A stretch of 64,000 nt of DNA from Proteiniclasticum aestuarii. Lineage in GTDB: Bacteria; Bacillota; Clostridia; Clostridiales; Clostridiaceae. The stretch is taken from assembly GCF_017368455.1 (NCBI RefSeq), contig NZ_JAFNJU010000012.1, positions 1-64,000 of the forward strand. The letters are read 5' to 3'. Below are positions 8,465 through 16,635 of this stretch, piece by piece. Position 1 is the stretch's first letter. Each line of letters opens with the position of its first letter. The notes below the pieces were generated by a model. That model had not been told where the DNA came from. It did not search any database and saw only the letters and a list, made by a program, of their open reading frames with translations. The position numbers were made by a program, and so were the translations under genes.

Positions 8465-9415
8465 ATGAGTGAAATAAAGAGAAAAAGCGGCAGAAACATC
8501 TTCATGGGCATCCTGACCCTGCTTCTTTTCAGCTTTGTCCTGTTCGCCATTCTGGACCGCTCCCAGGAGGAGATACGGCCTCCGGTCCTCCATGTGCTGA
8601 TGAATGATGAGGTCAGAAAAGAAGCGCTGCTGGGCACCTATGAATGGACAAGTGGAGACCGGAGCATTGTAGCCGATGCGGACCATCCCGCTCTTCTGAC
8701 CTATGGAGAATTAAATACGCTGGAGGCCAGTAAGGGTCAGAAGGTCTATATGAGCCTATCAGATGAAGAGGGGTATCTGCCTCTGAATGTGATTTCCTTT
8801 GAAGTCTATGAAGAAGGAAGCACGGAGAAAGTCAAGGATGCCACCTACAGCATCAATGGAGACACACTGGTGCTGCATCTGGAAGAAGATTCGGGGGAGT
8901 ATGTGTATGCGCTTGTCATGGATTTCGGGCAGCAGGGAAAAGCGGATTACGCAGTCCGCATCCATGTGGATCTTCAGCACTTTTCTGTGGAGGAGCTGAA
9001 GGAGCTGGAAACGCCTTATGTGGGGAACCACGGAAAGGTAGGAGAGATTCTGTCAAAGCTTCCTGCACCTGGAAGCGGCTATGTGCAGAGATATCTGGCC
9101 TTGAAGACAGCAGGAGAGCCTTATGGAATTGTCGCCTATTATGAACCGGTGGAAGAAATGGCGGGAACCATCGTATTTCCCACAGAGAATCCTCCGAATA
9201 ATGTCTACGAGAACATGGAGAAAAATGCCACTGCTCTCTTCTGTCTCGTTGACAATGCAGGCGCTGTGACCTTCAAAGTGAGGCAGACACCATCCACAGG
9301 GGAACTGACCGATGAGGACTATGAAGGGTCCGCTACATTTACAAGAACGCAGCTCACAGAGAAGTATGGTGATCTCGAGGACATCATGGATCATGAGGAT
9401 CTCTTTTCGGAGTGA
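8465..9415 (+). CDS. membrane-anchored protein with DUF4825 domain
   Basis: The 316-residue protein has a basic N terminus, one membrane helix (about residues 12-30), and an extracytoplasmic remainder. Residues 180-300 match DUF4825 ('TPYVGNHGKVGEILSKLPAPG', then 'PPNNVYENMEKNATALFCLVDNAGAVTF'), a domain often found near regulators and sensors in Firmicutes and of unknown function. TAAGGAG precedes the ATG by about 9 nt. Its terminator is the hairpin that belongs to the left direct repeat (9483-9693). Confidence 0.75.
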   Translation: MSEIKRKSGRNIFMGILTLLLFSFVLFAILDRSQEEIRPPVLHVLMNDEVRKEALLGTYEWTSGDRSIVADADHPALLTYGELNTLEASKGQKVYMSLSDEEGYLPLNVISFEVYEEGSTEKVKDATYSINGDTLVLHLEEDSGEYVYALVMDFGQQGKADYAVRIHVDLQHFSVEELKELETPYVGNHGKVGEILSKLPAPGSGYVQRYLALKTAGEPYGIVAYYEPVEEMAGTIVFPTENPPNNVYENMEKNATALFCLVDNAGAVTFKVRQTPSTGELTDEDYEGSATFTRTQLTEKYGDLEDIMDHEDLFSE

Positions 9416-9482
9416 TCCGGATCCTCAGCGGGGGAGACTGAAAAGGACACAAACCTCCAAAAGTATTATGGTTTCAGCCTGA

Positions 9483-9693
9483 AAAAGATGACCACCAGGG
9501 ATTTTCATCTCTGGTGGTCACTTTTATATCCAAGAAGAAAGGGGGAACTTACTTCTTATTGGCGAATGCTATTTCTCTTCATCGTGATGCACTTCCGTGA
9601 TGACAGGTCCGCGCTCTCTCATTTCATCCATCCGTGCTTTCTGCTCCGCTTCTTTCAGTCTGTCTTCCGCTTCCAGCTTCTTCTGGATTTCCT
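9483..9693. repeat. left copy of 211/212-bp direct repeat flanking the amino-sugar island
   Basis: These 211 bp are repeated at 18622-18833 in the same orientation. The only visible difference is one extra T in the T-run after the hairpin (four T here, five in the right copy). The repeat holds a GACCACCAG hairpin terminator and the last 41 or so codons of the channel gene on the minus strand. Identity stops sharply after GGATTTCCT. It marks the left edge of the AT-rich island. Confidence 0.95.
9489..9523. terminator. hairpin terminator inside left repeat
   Basis: GACCACCAGGGAT pairs with ATCTCTGGTGGTC (one wobble) around a TTTC loop, followed by TTTT on the plus strand. It should end the DUF4825 transcript. 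The second copy ends the island transcript. Confidence 0.8.
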
Positions 9694-9766
9694 CCCAATC
9701 CCCTGTTACCATTTGCTTTTGTCTGGTTCCGGTTCTTGTGTTAAGTCTTCTGATTTTGTGAGTCAT
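9569..9766 (-). pseudogene. chimeric 65-codon ORF: new N terminus fused to the channel gene's 3' end
   Basis: The last 39 or so residues ('EIQKKLEAEDRLKEAEQKAR' onward) are identical to the C terminus of the channel encoded at 18709-20040. The first 25 ('MTHKIRRLNTRTGTRQKQM...') are unrelated to it and come from island DNA. It has its own GGAGG 9 nt before the ATG at 9766 and a possible promoter at 9805-9833, so it may be expressed as a small charged coiled-coil-like peptide. The simplest reading is a broken duplicate created when the island arrived. Confidence 0.6.
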
Positions 9767-9804
9767 TATAGATATCCTCCGTTGTCCTGGGTCGGATATC
9801 CTAC

Positions 9805-9833
9805 TTAATAATGACTTTTTAATTTTTATGCAA
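9805..9833 (-). promoter_or_regulatory. possible promoter of the chimeric ORF
   Basis: On the minus strand, TTGCAT (9833-9828) and TATTAA (9810-9805) are 17 bp apart. The region also holds two copies of the octamer GATATCCT (9770s and 9796-9803). Confidence 0.35.
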
Positions 9834-9928
9834 TACTAAGTTCTATTTCCCTCTTTTTTCTTTTTCAAATGGAACATGCTATTACAATTAGCAATTAAAA
9901 TAGAAAAAATTTACTGTTTGATAAAGTA

Positions 9929-9958
9929 TTGACTAAAAAATGATATTACTGTTATAAT
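9929..9958 (+). promoter_or_regulatory. promoter of the amino-sugar island operon
   Basis: TTGACT at 9929-9934 and TATAAT at 9953-9958 are 18 bp apart, a strong sigma-A-type match. Transcription would start around 9965, inside the LacI operator and very near the first gene. Confidence 0.75.
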
Positions 9959-9960
9959 AT

Positions 9961-9974
9961 AGAAAACGTTTTCT
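9961..9974. promoter_or_regulatory. LacI-type operator
   Basis: AGAAAACGTTTTCT is a perfect 14-bp palindrome with the central CG typical of LacI/GalR-family operators. It lies just downstream of the -10 box, where a bound repressor would block the start of the operon, including its own gene. Confidence 0.75.
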
Positions 9975-9978
9975 GGAG

Positions 9979-11028
9979 GTGTTCAAAATTAATGAAAAAC
10001 CAACCATAAAGGATATCGCTAGATTATCAAACTCATCAATAGCAACAGTATCACGTGTGCTAAACAATGTTGATTATCCGGTATCGAATGAATTGAGAGA
10101 AAGTATTTTGAAAGTTGCAAAAGAACTTAACTATAAACCAAATATATATGGAAGGATGCTTAAAGGTGGTCAAAGCAAGGAGATAGGACTTCTTATTCCG
10201 AATATTTCAAATCCATTTTATTCCGAGTTGGTATCGGGTGTTGAACGTATTTGTATTAAGAGAGGCTATACTCCGATCATATGCAGTTCATATAATGATA
10301 AGAAGCTGGAAAAAAAGCATCTTGATACTCTTTTGATGAAGAAGGTTGATGGCATACTGGCATCAATAATTGGTGATAGTGCTGATATCATTAGAGAAAT
10401 GAAGCTTGAGAACAGTAAGTATGTTTTGTTCGATCAGAATCATAATGATGATAGTTGTTACAGTATTTCGTATGACTTTGAAAATAGTGGTTTCATTGCT
10501 GCAAGCTATCTCTTGAATCAAGGATTAGAAAAAATAGCATTTCTTTCAACTCCATTTGACAGAAAGAGTCGTCAAGAAATATTTGAAGGATTTAAAAGAG
10601 CATTCAGGTTAAAAGGGAAAACATTCAGTGAAGACTATCTTATCGTAGAAGGGCTTCCAGAAAATGAAATCGAACAAAATGCAGAGATTCAAAATGGAAT
10701 TCATCTGACGAAGATAATGCTACAAAAAATCGGGAAACCAGAAGCCATTGTAGCAATAAATGATATCACAGCTTTAGGTGTTATACAGGAATTGGCTAAT
10801 CGAAAAATAACAGTACCTGATGATATTTCATTAATAAGCTTTGATGATATTCCACTTGCTGAAATGGTAACACCAAAACTAACAACAGTAAGACAACCAG
10901 CTTTTCAGATTGGAAAGATTGGTGCAAATATGCTTATAGATAGAATTGAAAATATGTACGAGGGTAAAAAGAGTATAATCATTGAGCCTGAATTGATTGT
11001 ACGAAAAACAGTAATGGAAAAGGAGTAG
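9979..11028 (+). CDS. LacI-family repressor of the amino-sugar operon
   Basis: This is a LacI/GalR protein of about 350 residues: N-terminal HTH and hinge ('TIKDIARLSNSSIATVSRVL', residues 8-27), then a periplasmic-binding-protein-type sensor domain ('IGLLIPNISNPFYSELVSGV', and 'ISLISFDDIPLAEMVTPKLT' near 285-305). The start is unclear: the in-frame GTG at 9979 overlaps the GGAGG site itself, while the better placed ATG at 9992 is out of frame after an A5 run (see findings). It heads the operon with an operator at 9961-9974, implying autoregulation and induction by an amino sugar or its phosphate. Base composition is markedly more AT-rich than the flanks. Confidence 0.9.
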   Translation: MFKINEKPTIKDIARLSNSSIATVSRVLNNVDYPVSNELRESILKVAKELNYKPNIYGRMLKGGQSKEIGLLIPNISNPFYSELVSGVERICIKRGYTPIICSSYNDKKLEKKHLDTLLMKKVDGILASIIGDSADIIREMKLENSKYVLFDQNHNDDSCYSISYDFENSGFIAASYLLNQGLEKIAFLSTPFDRKSRQEIFEGFKRAFRLKGKTFSEDYLIVEGLPENEIEQNAEIQNGIHLTKIMLQKIGKPEAIVAINDITALGVIQELANRKITVPDDISLISFDDIPLAEMVTPKLTTVRQPAFQIGKIGANMLIDRIENMYEGKKSIIIEPELIVRKTVMEKE

Positions 11029-11036
11029 AGGGTATT

Positions 11037-11804
11037 ATGGTATTTGATGAATTGAAAGTAGAGGTATTCAAGTCAAGAGATGAAATGGGAAAGAAAGCTT
11101 CAGACGATGTGAAAAGAAGCATTAAAGATCTATTAGAGAAGCAAGAAGAAGTAAATATGGTTTTTGCGGCAGCTCCTTCTCAAAATGATTTTTTTGATTA
11201 CCTGACAGAAGAAAAGGATGTTGAATGGAACCGTGTGAATGCTTTTCATATGGATGAGTATATTGGTTTAGAGAAGACGCATCCAAGTGCATTCTCAAAT
11301 TTTCTCCAGGATAAGGTTTTTAAGCACTTACCACTTAAATCGGCTCACTTCATTGATGGGCTAAGCGATCCGAATCAGGAATGCAGAAGATATGCAGAAC
11401 TATTGATTGAGAATCCAGTTGATATAGTCATTATGGGAATTGGTGAAAATGGACATATTGCTTTTAATGATCCAGATGTTGCAGATTTCAATGATCCAGA
11501 AGATGTGAAAATAGTAGTTTTGGATGAAATGAGTAGAAAGCAGCAAGTAAACGATGGTTGCTTTAATAATATTGATGAAGTTCCAACTCATGCAATCACC
11601 TTAACAATACCAAGATTATTAAACGCAAAGTATGTTTATTGTATTGTTCCGACTGAAAGGAAGGCGCAAGCAGTAAAAGATGCGCTTTACAATCCTATTT
11701 CAGTTCAGTGTCCTGCTAGTATATTAAGGACCAAGAGTGGAAGTATACTTTATTTAGATCAAGATGCAGCAATGTACTTGGAGGAGAAAGATGAAGAGAA
11801 CTAA
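11037..11804 (+). CDS. nagB: glucosamine-6-phosphate deaminase (NagB family)
   Basis: The 255-residue protein carries NagB hallmarks: 'NAFHMDEYIGL' (catalytic Asp, about residue 76), 'IVIMGIGENGHIAFNDP' (about 130-146) and a late 'QCPASILR'. The enzyme converts glucosamine 6-phosphate to fructose 6-phosphate and ammonia in the cytoplasm, the step that feeds amino sugar into glycolysis. It starts 8 bp after the repressor gene and overlaps the next gene by 14 bp. Together with NagA at the end of the operon it defines the cluster as amino-sugar catabolic. Confidence 0.92.
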   Translation: MVFDELKVEVFKSRDEMGKKASDDVKRSIKDLLEKQEEVNMVFAAAPSQNDFFDYLTEEKDVEWNRVNAFHMDEYIGLEKTHPSAFSNFLQDKVFKHLPLKSAHFIDGLSDPNQECRRYAELLIENPVDIVIMGIGENGHIAFNDPDVADFNDPEDVKIVVLDEMSRKQQVNDGCFNNIDEVPTHAITLTIPRLLNAKYVYCIVPTERKAQAVKDALYNPISVQCPASILRTKSGSILYLDQDAAMYLEEKDEEN

Positions 11805-12561
11805 GCTTCTTCTAATATCAACCTTTGTATTAATAAGTGTAGTCACAATTATCAATATTACGATGTTGCTTGTGGAAATTAATATCATACTGACAATGCT
11901 TACTGCATTACTGCTGTTCTATTTGGCATTTCTCATGGTTAAAAAGATGATGAATCCAAATGGAAAACTCGATAAACATAAAAAAATGAAGTTCTTGATG
12001 AAGGTGGAAAAACCTTATGGGAAGAATGTCGAGATTTATTGTAGTGACTACTATGATCAATATGAGAGTATCTACAAACCGATAGAGATTTTCGGAGTAG
12101 GGAATCAGACTAAGGTTGTTATCAGTGAGAAATATCATAAGAATCATGATAGCAGCAGTATTGATATGTTAATAGATAGAGAAATACTCAAGCATAATTC
12201 AGGCTATCAATCAAAAAGTTTTAGTTTTTTAGTCACACCTATACTGATTATTGTAAATATCATGATTTTCTTCATCAAAAATATCAGTATATACAGAAGT
12301 ACTTGGGGGACACTCATTACTGATTTTTTAATTCCATTTGGATTCTTAATATCTTACATTTCGATTCTTCTATTATGGAATAAATATCACAGCTACCTGG
12401 ATCAATATCTTGATTCAAAACTTATTATGTATTATGACGTTGAGGATGTGTGTAAATTTATTGAAGAAACAGAAAAAGAGGAAGGAGGTTATGAAAAGGA
12501 AAAGTATAGTAGTTTCAATAAGATGCACATGCTTAAGCGAATTAATAAAATAAAAAAATAA
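11791..12561 (+). CDS. four-helix membrane protein resembling a degenerate M48 peptidase
   Basis: The 256-residue product has membrane helices at about 5-24, 30-50, 148-166 and 176-196. No family is certain. The layout (two helices, soluble segment, two helices, tail) and the segment 'KVVISEKYHKNHDSSSIDML' followed by 'IDREILKH' resemble M48 peptidases (HtpX/Ste24), where a strand precedes HExxH. Here HExxH is broken (Arg130, Glu131, Lys134). 'LDQYLDSK' (204-208) sits where M48 has ExxxD. If homologous, it would be a pseudoprotease. The ATG at 11791 has GGAGGAG upstream and lies within nagB, so the two are coupled. Confidence 0.55.
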   Translation: MKRTKLLLISTFVLISVVTIINITMLLVEINIILTMLTALLLFYLAFLMVKKMMNPNGKLDKHKKMKFLMKVEKPYGKNVEIYCSDYYDQYESIYKPIEIFGVGNQTKVVISEKYHKNHDSSSIDMLIDREILKHNSGYQSKSFSFLVTPILIIVNIMIFFIKNISIYRSTWGTLITDFLIPFGFLISYISILLLWNKYHSYLDQYLDSKLIMYYDVEDVCKFIEETEKEEGGYEKEKYSSFNKMHMLKRINKIKK

Positions 12562-12578
12562 AATTGGGGAGGAATAAT

Positions 12579-14096
12579 ATGTCAATGCATTGGTTCGATT
12601 ACGTAATGGTTGGGGCTTTTTTCATTGTAATGTTAATAATCGGTTTTAAATCCAAGAAATCTGTACATGATTCCAATGACTTCTTTGTTGCTGGTGGTAG
12701 AGTGCCTTGGTGGCTTTCAGGAATATCACATCATGTATCAGGATATTCAGGAGTAGTATTCGTTGGTTATGCGGGTATTGCTTATACACATGGTATCTCC
12801 ATCTATTTCTGGTGGGCACTAAATATTGCCATCGCAATGAGCATAGGTGCTGTAATTATGGCGCCAAGATGGCCAAAACTAAGAAAATCCTTAGGGATAC
12901 AGTCGCCTACTGAGTATCTGGAAATGAGATATAACACATCAACACAGGTTATCGTGGCTATTTCTGGTGTTATTGTTAAATTATTGGATGTTGGAGCTAA
13001 ATGGGCATCGATGGGGATCCTGCTTTATGGATTTACAGGGATTCCAATATGGGTTGGTATAGTCGTTTCAAGTTTAGTATCTCTCGTTTATATTGCAATC
13101 GGCGGCTTAATTGCAGATTTATGGACTGACTTTGCACAGTTTGTAGTTCAGATTGTTGCTGGTTTGGCTTTATTTATTGGAGTAGTATCCAGATTAGATG
13201 ATTTTGGTTTTACAATTACATCTGCATTCAACGCATTACCTGAAGCAAATCTTCGTCTCATGAATGAAGGCAGAGGACAAGGTTCATTATCTTGGACACT
13301 TCTTTATTTCTTTGTAATTTTCTTTAGCTACAATGGTGGAACCTGGAATCTTGCAGCTAGATTCATATCAACGCCAAATCAGAAAGAAGCTAAGAAATCA
13401 GCATTTTTATCTGCCGCATTATATTTAGTATGGCCAATCATTCTTTTCTTCCCTATGTGGGTAGGACCACTAATATTCCCTGGTCTTACACAAGGTGAGG
13501 CTGAGGCGACATTATATTCAAGTCTTACGAATGAATTTCTGCCTGTAGGGTTGATTGGGTTAGTTCTTGCTTCTATGTTTGCCAATACATTGTCCATGTG
13601 CACATCAGATGCAAATACGATTTCTGCAGTGCTTACTAGGGACATTATTCCGAAATTCAAACCTGAAATTAAGTCCTTAGATGCAAAAGCATCATTATTC
13701 TATGCAAGAGCTACAACAATCGGGTTTACATCACTGACCATTCTTGTTGCACTTCTGAGAGACTATATGGGAGGAGTAACAGGTCTGATTCTGACATGGT
13801 TTGCAGCTCTTCTTGGACCGACTGCTATACCACTATTATTTGGTCTTCTTCCAATCTATAAGTATGCAGATTCGAAAGCTGCAATTGTATCGATGTTAGG
13901 CGGATTTGGAGTATTTATTCTGACTCAGCTGGGAATCCAGTTTGAAGCTGATGTGGCGCTTATTGCACCTCTAGCAACATCCTTTGTTCTATTTACTGGT
14001 ATCACGCTTATTAACAAGTACGTGCTGAAGATTGAGATTAAGCCAGAGATTACGGATCTGTTAGATGAACTATCCGATGAGGAGATGTCAGCTTAA
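12579..14096 (+). CDS. sodium:solute symporter (SSS family)
   Basis: The protein has about 505 residues and roughly 13 membrane helices, with SSS features: 'FFVAGGRVPWWLSGISHHVS' near the start, 'GGLIADLWTDFAQFVVQ' (about 175-190), and 'LASMFANTLSMCTSDANTIS' near 335-355. SSS carriers couple Na+ entry to uptake of sugars, sialic acid, amino acids or similar. In this cluster the substrate is most likely an unphosphorylated amino sugar or N-acyl amino sugar. GGGGAGG at 12566-12572 supports ATG 12579. The stop codon overlaps the next start (TAATG). Confidence 0.9.
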   Translation: MSMHWFDYVMVGAFFIVMLIIGFKSKKSVHDSNDFFVAGGRVPWWLSGISHHVSGYSGVVFVGYAGIAYTHGISIYFWWALNIAIAMSIGAVIMAPRWPKLRKSLGIQSPTEYLEMRYNTSTQVIVAISGVIVKLLDVGAKWASMGILLYGFTGIPIWVGIVVSSLVSLVYIAIGGLIADLWTDFAQFVVQIVAGLALFIGVVSRLDDFGFTITSAFNALPEANLRLMNEGRGQGSLSWTLLYFFVIFFSYNGGTWNLAARFISTPNQKEAKKSAFLSAALYLVWPIILFFPMWVGPLIFPGLTQGEAEATLYSSLTNEFLPVGLIGLVLASMFANTLSMCTSDANTISAVLTRDIIPKFKPEIKSLDAKASLFYARATTIGFTSLTILVALLRDYMGGVTGLILTWFAALLGPTAIPLLFGLLPIYKYADSKAAIVSMLGGFGVFILTQLGIQFEADVALIAPLATSFVLFTGITLINKYVLKIEIKPEITDLLDELSDEEMSA

Positions 14097-15328
14097 TGGA
14101 TGATATAAACATCAAGGATTTTTATATTCGGCAAATAACCGAAGACTTTTATCCCTACTGGAAGAAATTCGAAGACCAGAAATATGGTGGAGTCCTCAAC
14201 TGTATAGACAATCGAGGCGAAAAATTGCTGGCACAAGATAAGTTTACCTGGTCTCAAGGTAGATATCTTTGGGTACTTAGTAAACTCATTGAACTGTCAG
14301 AAAATAAATCGATCGGAGGATTAGATTTAGATCACCTGAAAAGGCAAGCTGGAATGACCTACGAGTTCATAAAAACGAATGCAATTTATGGAGATACCAG
14401 ATGCTACTATCTTCTTGATCGAAAAGGTGGTTCAATGAGAGATCCTGTTTCAGGTGAGTATGATGCGAGCATTTTTGCTGATTGTTTTGCTCTTATTGGT
14501 ATGGCTGAATATGCCAGAATCCTTAATGTCGCAACTGAAGTCAAGTTGGTTACATCACTATACGAAAGTATAAAAAGAAGAATTGTAGCTGACAACTATA
14601 AGACAGAGCCGTATCCAATACCTGAAGGGTATAAAAATCACTCCATTCCTATGATCATGTTGAATACCACATATGAATTTATGCTTATGCTAGAGAATTT
14701 TGGTATGGATCTAGATGGACACCAAAACTATCTTCTGGAACTGGTTGAAAGCATTCTTGATGATTTCCATGAAGATAATCTTATCAGAGAATTTGTGTCA
14801 AATGATGATAATAGAAATGTCAAAATGCTTGATAGGCACATCAATCCAGGACACACCCTTGAAGACATGTGGTTTATTATAGAAGCACTACAAAAGTATG
14901 GTAATCTCGAACACTATCTGGAAACAATTATTTTAATCTCAAAGAAAACGTTTAATGTTGGTTGGGATAAAGAGTATGGAGGGTTATTGCGGTACGTGGA
15001 CAAGCAAGGTGGTCCACCTGTAGGTGAAATCGATGATTTTTCGTACACTAGATTAATTCAAGATACTCATGATATGAAACTATGGTGGCCTCACTCGGAG
15101 GCACTTTATCTTCCACTATTGCTGCATAAGCTAACTGGAAATGAAGAGCATATGGATTGGTACAAAGAAGTACATGACTATGTGTTTGAAACTTTTCCCA
15201 ATACAGAAGTTGGTGAGTGGATTCAGATAAGAGAAAGAGATGCTTCACCAGTAGAAAAAGTGGTAGCATTACCTGTAAAAGATCCTTTTCATATTCTAAG
15301 AAACTTCATCAAAATAATAGAGCTATAA
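14096..15328 (+). CDS. N-acylglucosamine 2-epimerase (AGE) family protein
   Basis: The 410-residue protein is of normal length for the AGE/renin-binding-protein (alpha/alpha)6-barrel family. Visible marks are 'GGVLNCIDNRGEKL' near 32-45, 'FTWSQGRYLWVLSKL' near 50-65, 'DRHINPGHTLEDMWFIIEAL' near 245-265 (catalytic His region) and 'LWWPHSEALYLPLL' near 330-345 (second His region). Members interconvert N-acyl-glucosamine and N-acyl-mannosamine, or other free sugars. It is cytoplasmic and acts on unphosphorylated sugar, consistent with the symporter one base upstream. Cellobiose or mannose epimerase activity cannot be excluded. Confidence 0.88.
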   Translation: MDDINIKDFYIRQITEDFYPYWKKFEDQKYGGVLNCIDNRGEKLLAQDKFTWSQGRYLWVLSKLIELSENKSIGGLDLDHLKRQAGMTYEFIKTNAIYGDTRCYYLLDRKGGSMRDPVSGEYDASIFADCFALIGMAEYARILNVATEVKLVTSLYESIKRRIVADNYKTEPYPIPEGYKNHSIPMIMLNTTYEFMLMLENFGMDLDGHQNYLLELVESILDDFHEDNLIREFVSNDDNRNVKMLDRHINPGHTLEDMWFIIEALQKYGNLEHYLETIILISKKTFNVGWDKEYGGLLRYVDKQGGPPVGEIDDFSYTRLIQDTHDMKLWWPHSEALYLPLLLHKLTGNEEHMDWYKEVHDYVFETFPNTEVGEWIQIRERDASPVEKVVALPVKDPFHILRNFIKIIEL

Positions 15329-15339
15329 AGGAGTCAAAT

Positions 15340-16635
15340 ATGTTACTTGGAACATCAAAAACAGTGATAACCCCCCTGAAAAAATTAAGATTAGCTGGAT
15401 ATGCAACACGTGAGGCTGTCTTTGATGATGTTCTAGAAGACATATATATCAGGGTCTATTGGCTCAGAGATGAAAAACTGAATAAAGATGAGGTCATCAT
15501 TTATGGTGACCTTATCTGGTTCAGTGAACCATTCGTTGAAAAAGCGATAAAGACAATCCGATATATATACCCAAATTTGGCAGAGAGTAATATCTGTTTT
15601 ATTGCTTCACATAATCACAGTGGCCCGCCAACGGGTGATTCTTTTACACCTTTGCTTGAGACATATGATGATGAATATGCAGCATATCTCTTGAATAGAA
15701 TTATTGATTCCATTAGATTTGCTGAAGCAGACAAAGAGGAGATATCAGCTGAGAGATATACAGACCGGATAAAGCTTAATGTATATAGAAGAGTTATGTT
15801 AAACAATAAAATAGAAATGATGCCGAATTATGATCATTACTGCAATCATGAATTGAATCTGATAGTCTTTAAAAACTTGAATGATGATGTAAAAGGTATG
15901 ATTGTACATTACCCATGTCATGCTAACATCTCAAATGAAAACAAAATCATGCCTGATTTTCCAGGGATAACTTTAAGTATGCTCGAAAATAGATTTGAAG
16001 ATTCAGTATCAATATATATGCAGGGAGCTACAGCCGATATTCGACCGAATGTTGTTTTAGGAAATAAATTTACTTCTGGTAACTATGCACAGGTGGTAAA
16101 GTTTTCTTCTATGTTATATGACAAAATCATATCGATGATTGAGTCCGGACAGAGTAATGAAATAACTATAAAACTGGAAAAGAATCGTATTGATACGATT
16201 CGATTACCACAGGACAGGATTATCGTGAATGAGAATATATTGAAAAGTGAAGATGAATCAAACCTTCCAAAACAACAATGGTATGAAAAAACCAAGATGA
16301 AGAATTTCAGGTTATATGAGAATTTAAAAGTACAATATCTTTCGCTAGGTGATGAGTTAGAATTTTTCTTCTTTAACGCAGAAATGTCACAAAGCTACGA
16401 AAGTTTCATCAAGAAAATCTATAAGAATTCTCTAGCTGTTTCCTACGCTAATGGGATGATTGGATATATTAGCAGCAGTAAACAGATAGAAGAAGGTGGT
16501 TATGAGCCTGTAGACTCTGCAATCTATTTTGCATTGTCAGGTACATATAAGCCTGAAATTGAAAAGATGATCATGAACAAAATATTAGAATTAGGAGGAT
16601 ATGATGAAAAAAGGTACAGTAATGAAACAATATAA
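15340..16635 (+). CDS. neutral/alkaline ceramidase-like amidohydrolase, cytoplasmic
   Basis: The 431-residue protein matches the N-terminal domain of neutral ceramidases: 'VIYGDLIWFSEPFVEKAIKT' (55-72), Zn-binding 'ASHNHSGP' (His91, His93), 'VHYPCHAN' (His190/194) and 'QGATADIRPN' (228-237), equivalent to the ceramidase 'GDVSPN' block. Unlike true neutral ceramidases it has no signal peptide and lacks the C-terminal Ig-like domain, so it should act in the cytoplasm. Ceramidases hydrolyse an N-acyl amide; in this operon an N-acyl amino-sugar substrate is a reasonable inference, not shown. AAAGGAG at 15327-15333 sets ATG 15340; the next gene overlaps its last 32 bp. Confidence 0.8.
   Translation: MLLGTSKTVITPLKKLRLAGYATREAVFDDVLEDIYIRVYWLRDEKLNKDEVIIYGDLIWFSEPFVEKAIKTIRYIYPNLAESNICFIASHNHSGPPTGDSFTPLLETYDDEYAAYLLNRIIDSIRFAEADKEEISAERYTDRIKLNVYRRVMLNNKIEMMPNYDHYCNHELNLIVFKNLNDDVKGMIVHYPCHANISNENKIMPDFPGITLSMLENRFEDSVSIYMQGATADIRPNVVLGNKFTSGNYAQVVKFSSMLYDKIISMIESGQSNEITIKLEKNRIDTIRLPQDRIIVNENILKSEDESNLPKQQWYEKTKMKNFRLYENLKVQYLSLGDELEFFFFNAEMSQSYESFIKKIYKNSLAVSYANGMIGYISSSKQIEEGGYEPVDSAIYFALSGTYKPEIEKMIMNKILELGGYDEKRYSNETI

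Noticed and set aside
9488-9808. 106-codon plus-strand frame, similar to one at 18706-19017
   Set aside because: Both are the antisense of the channel gene's tail; their similarity simply reflects the direct repeat.
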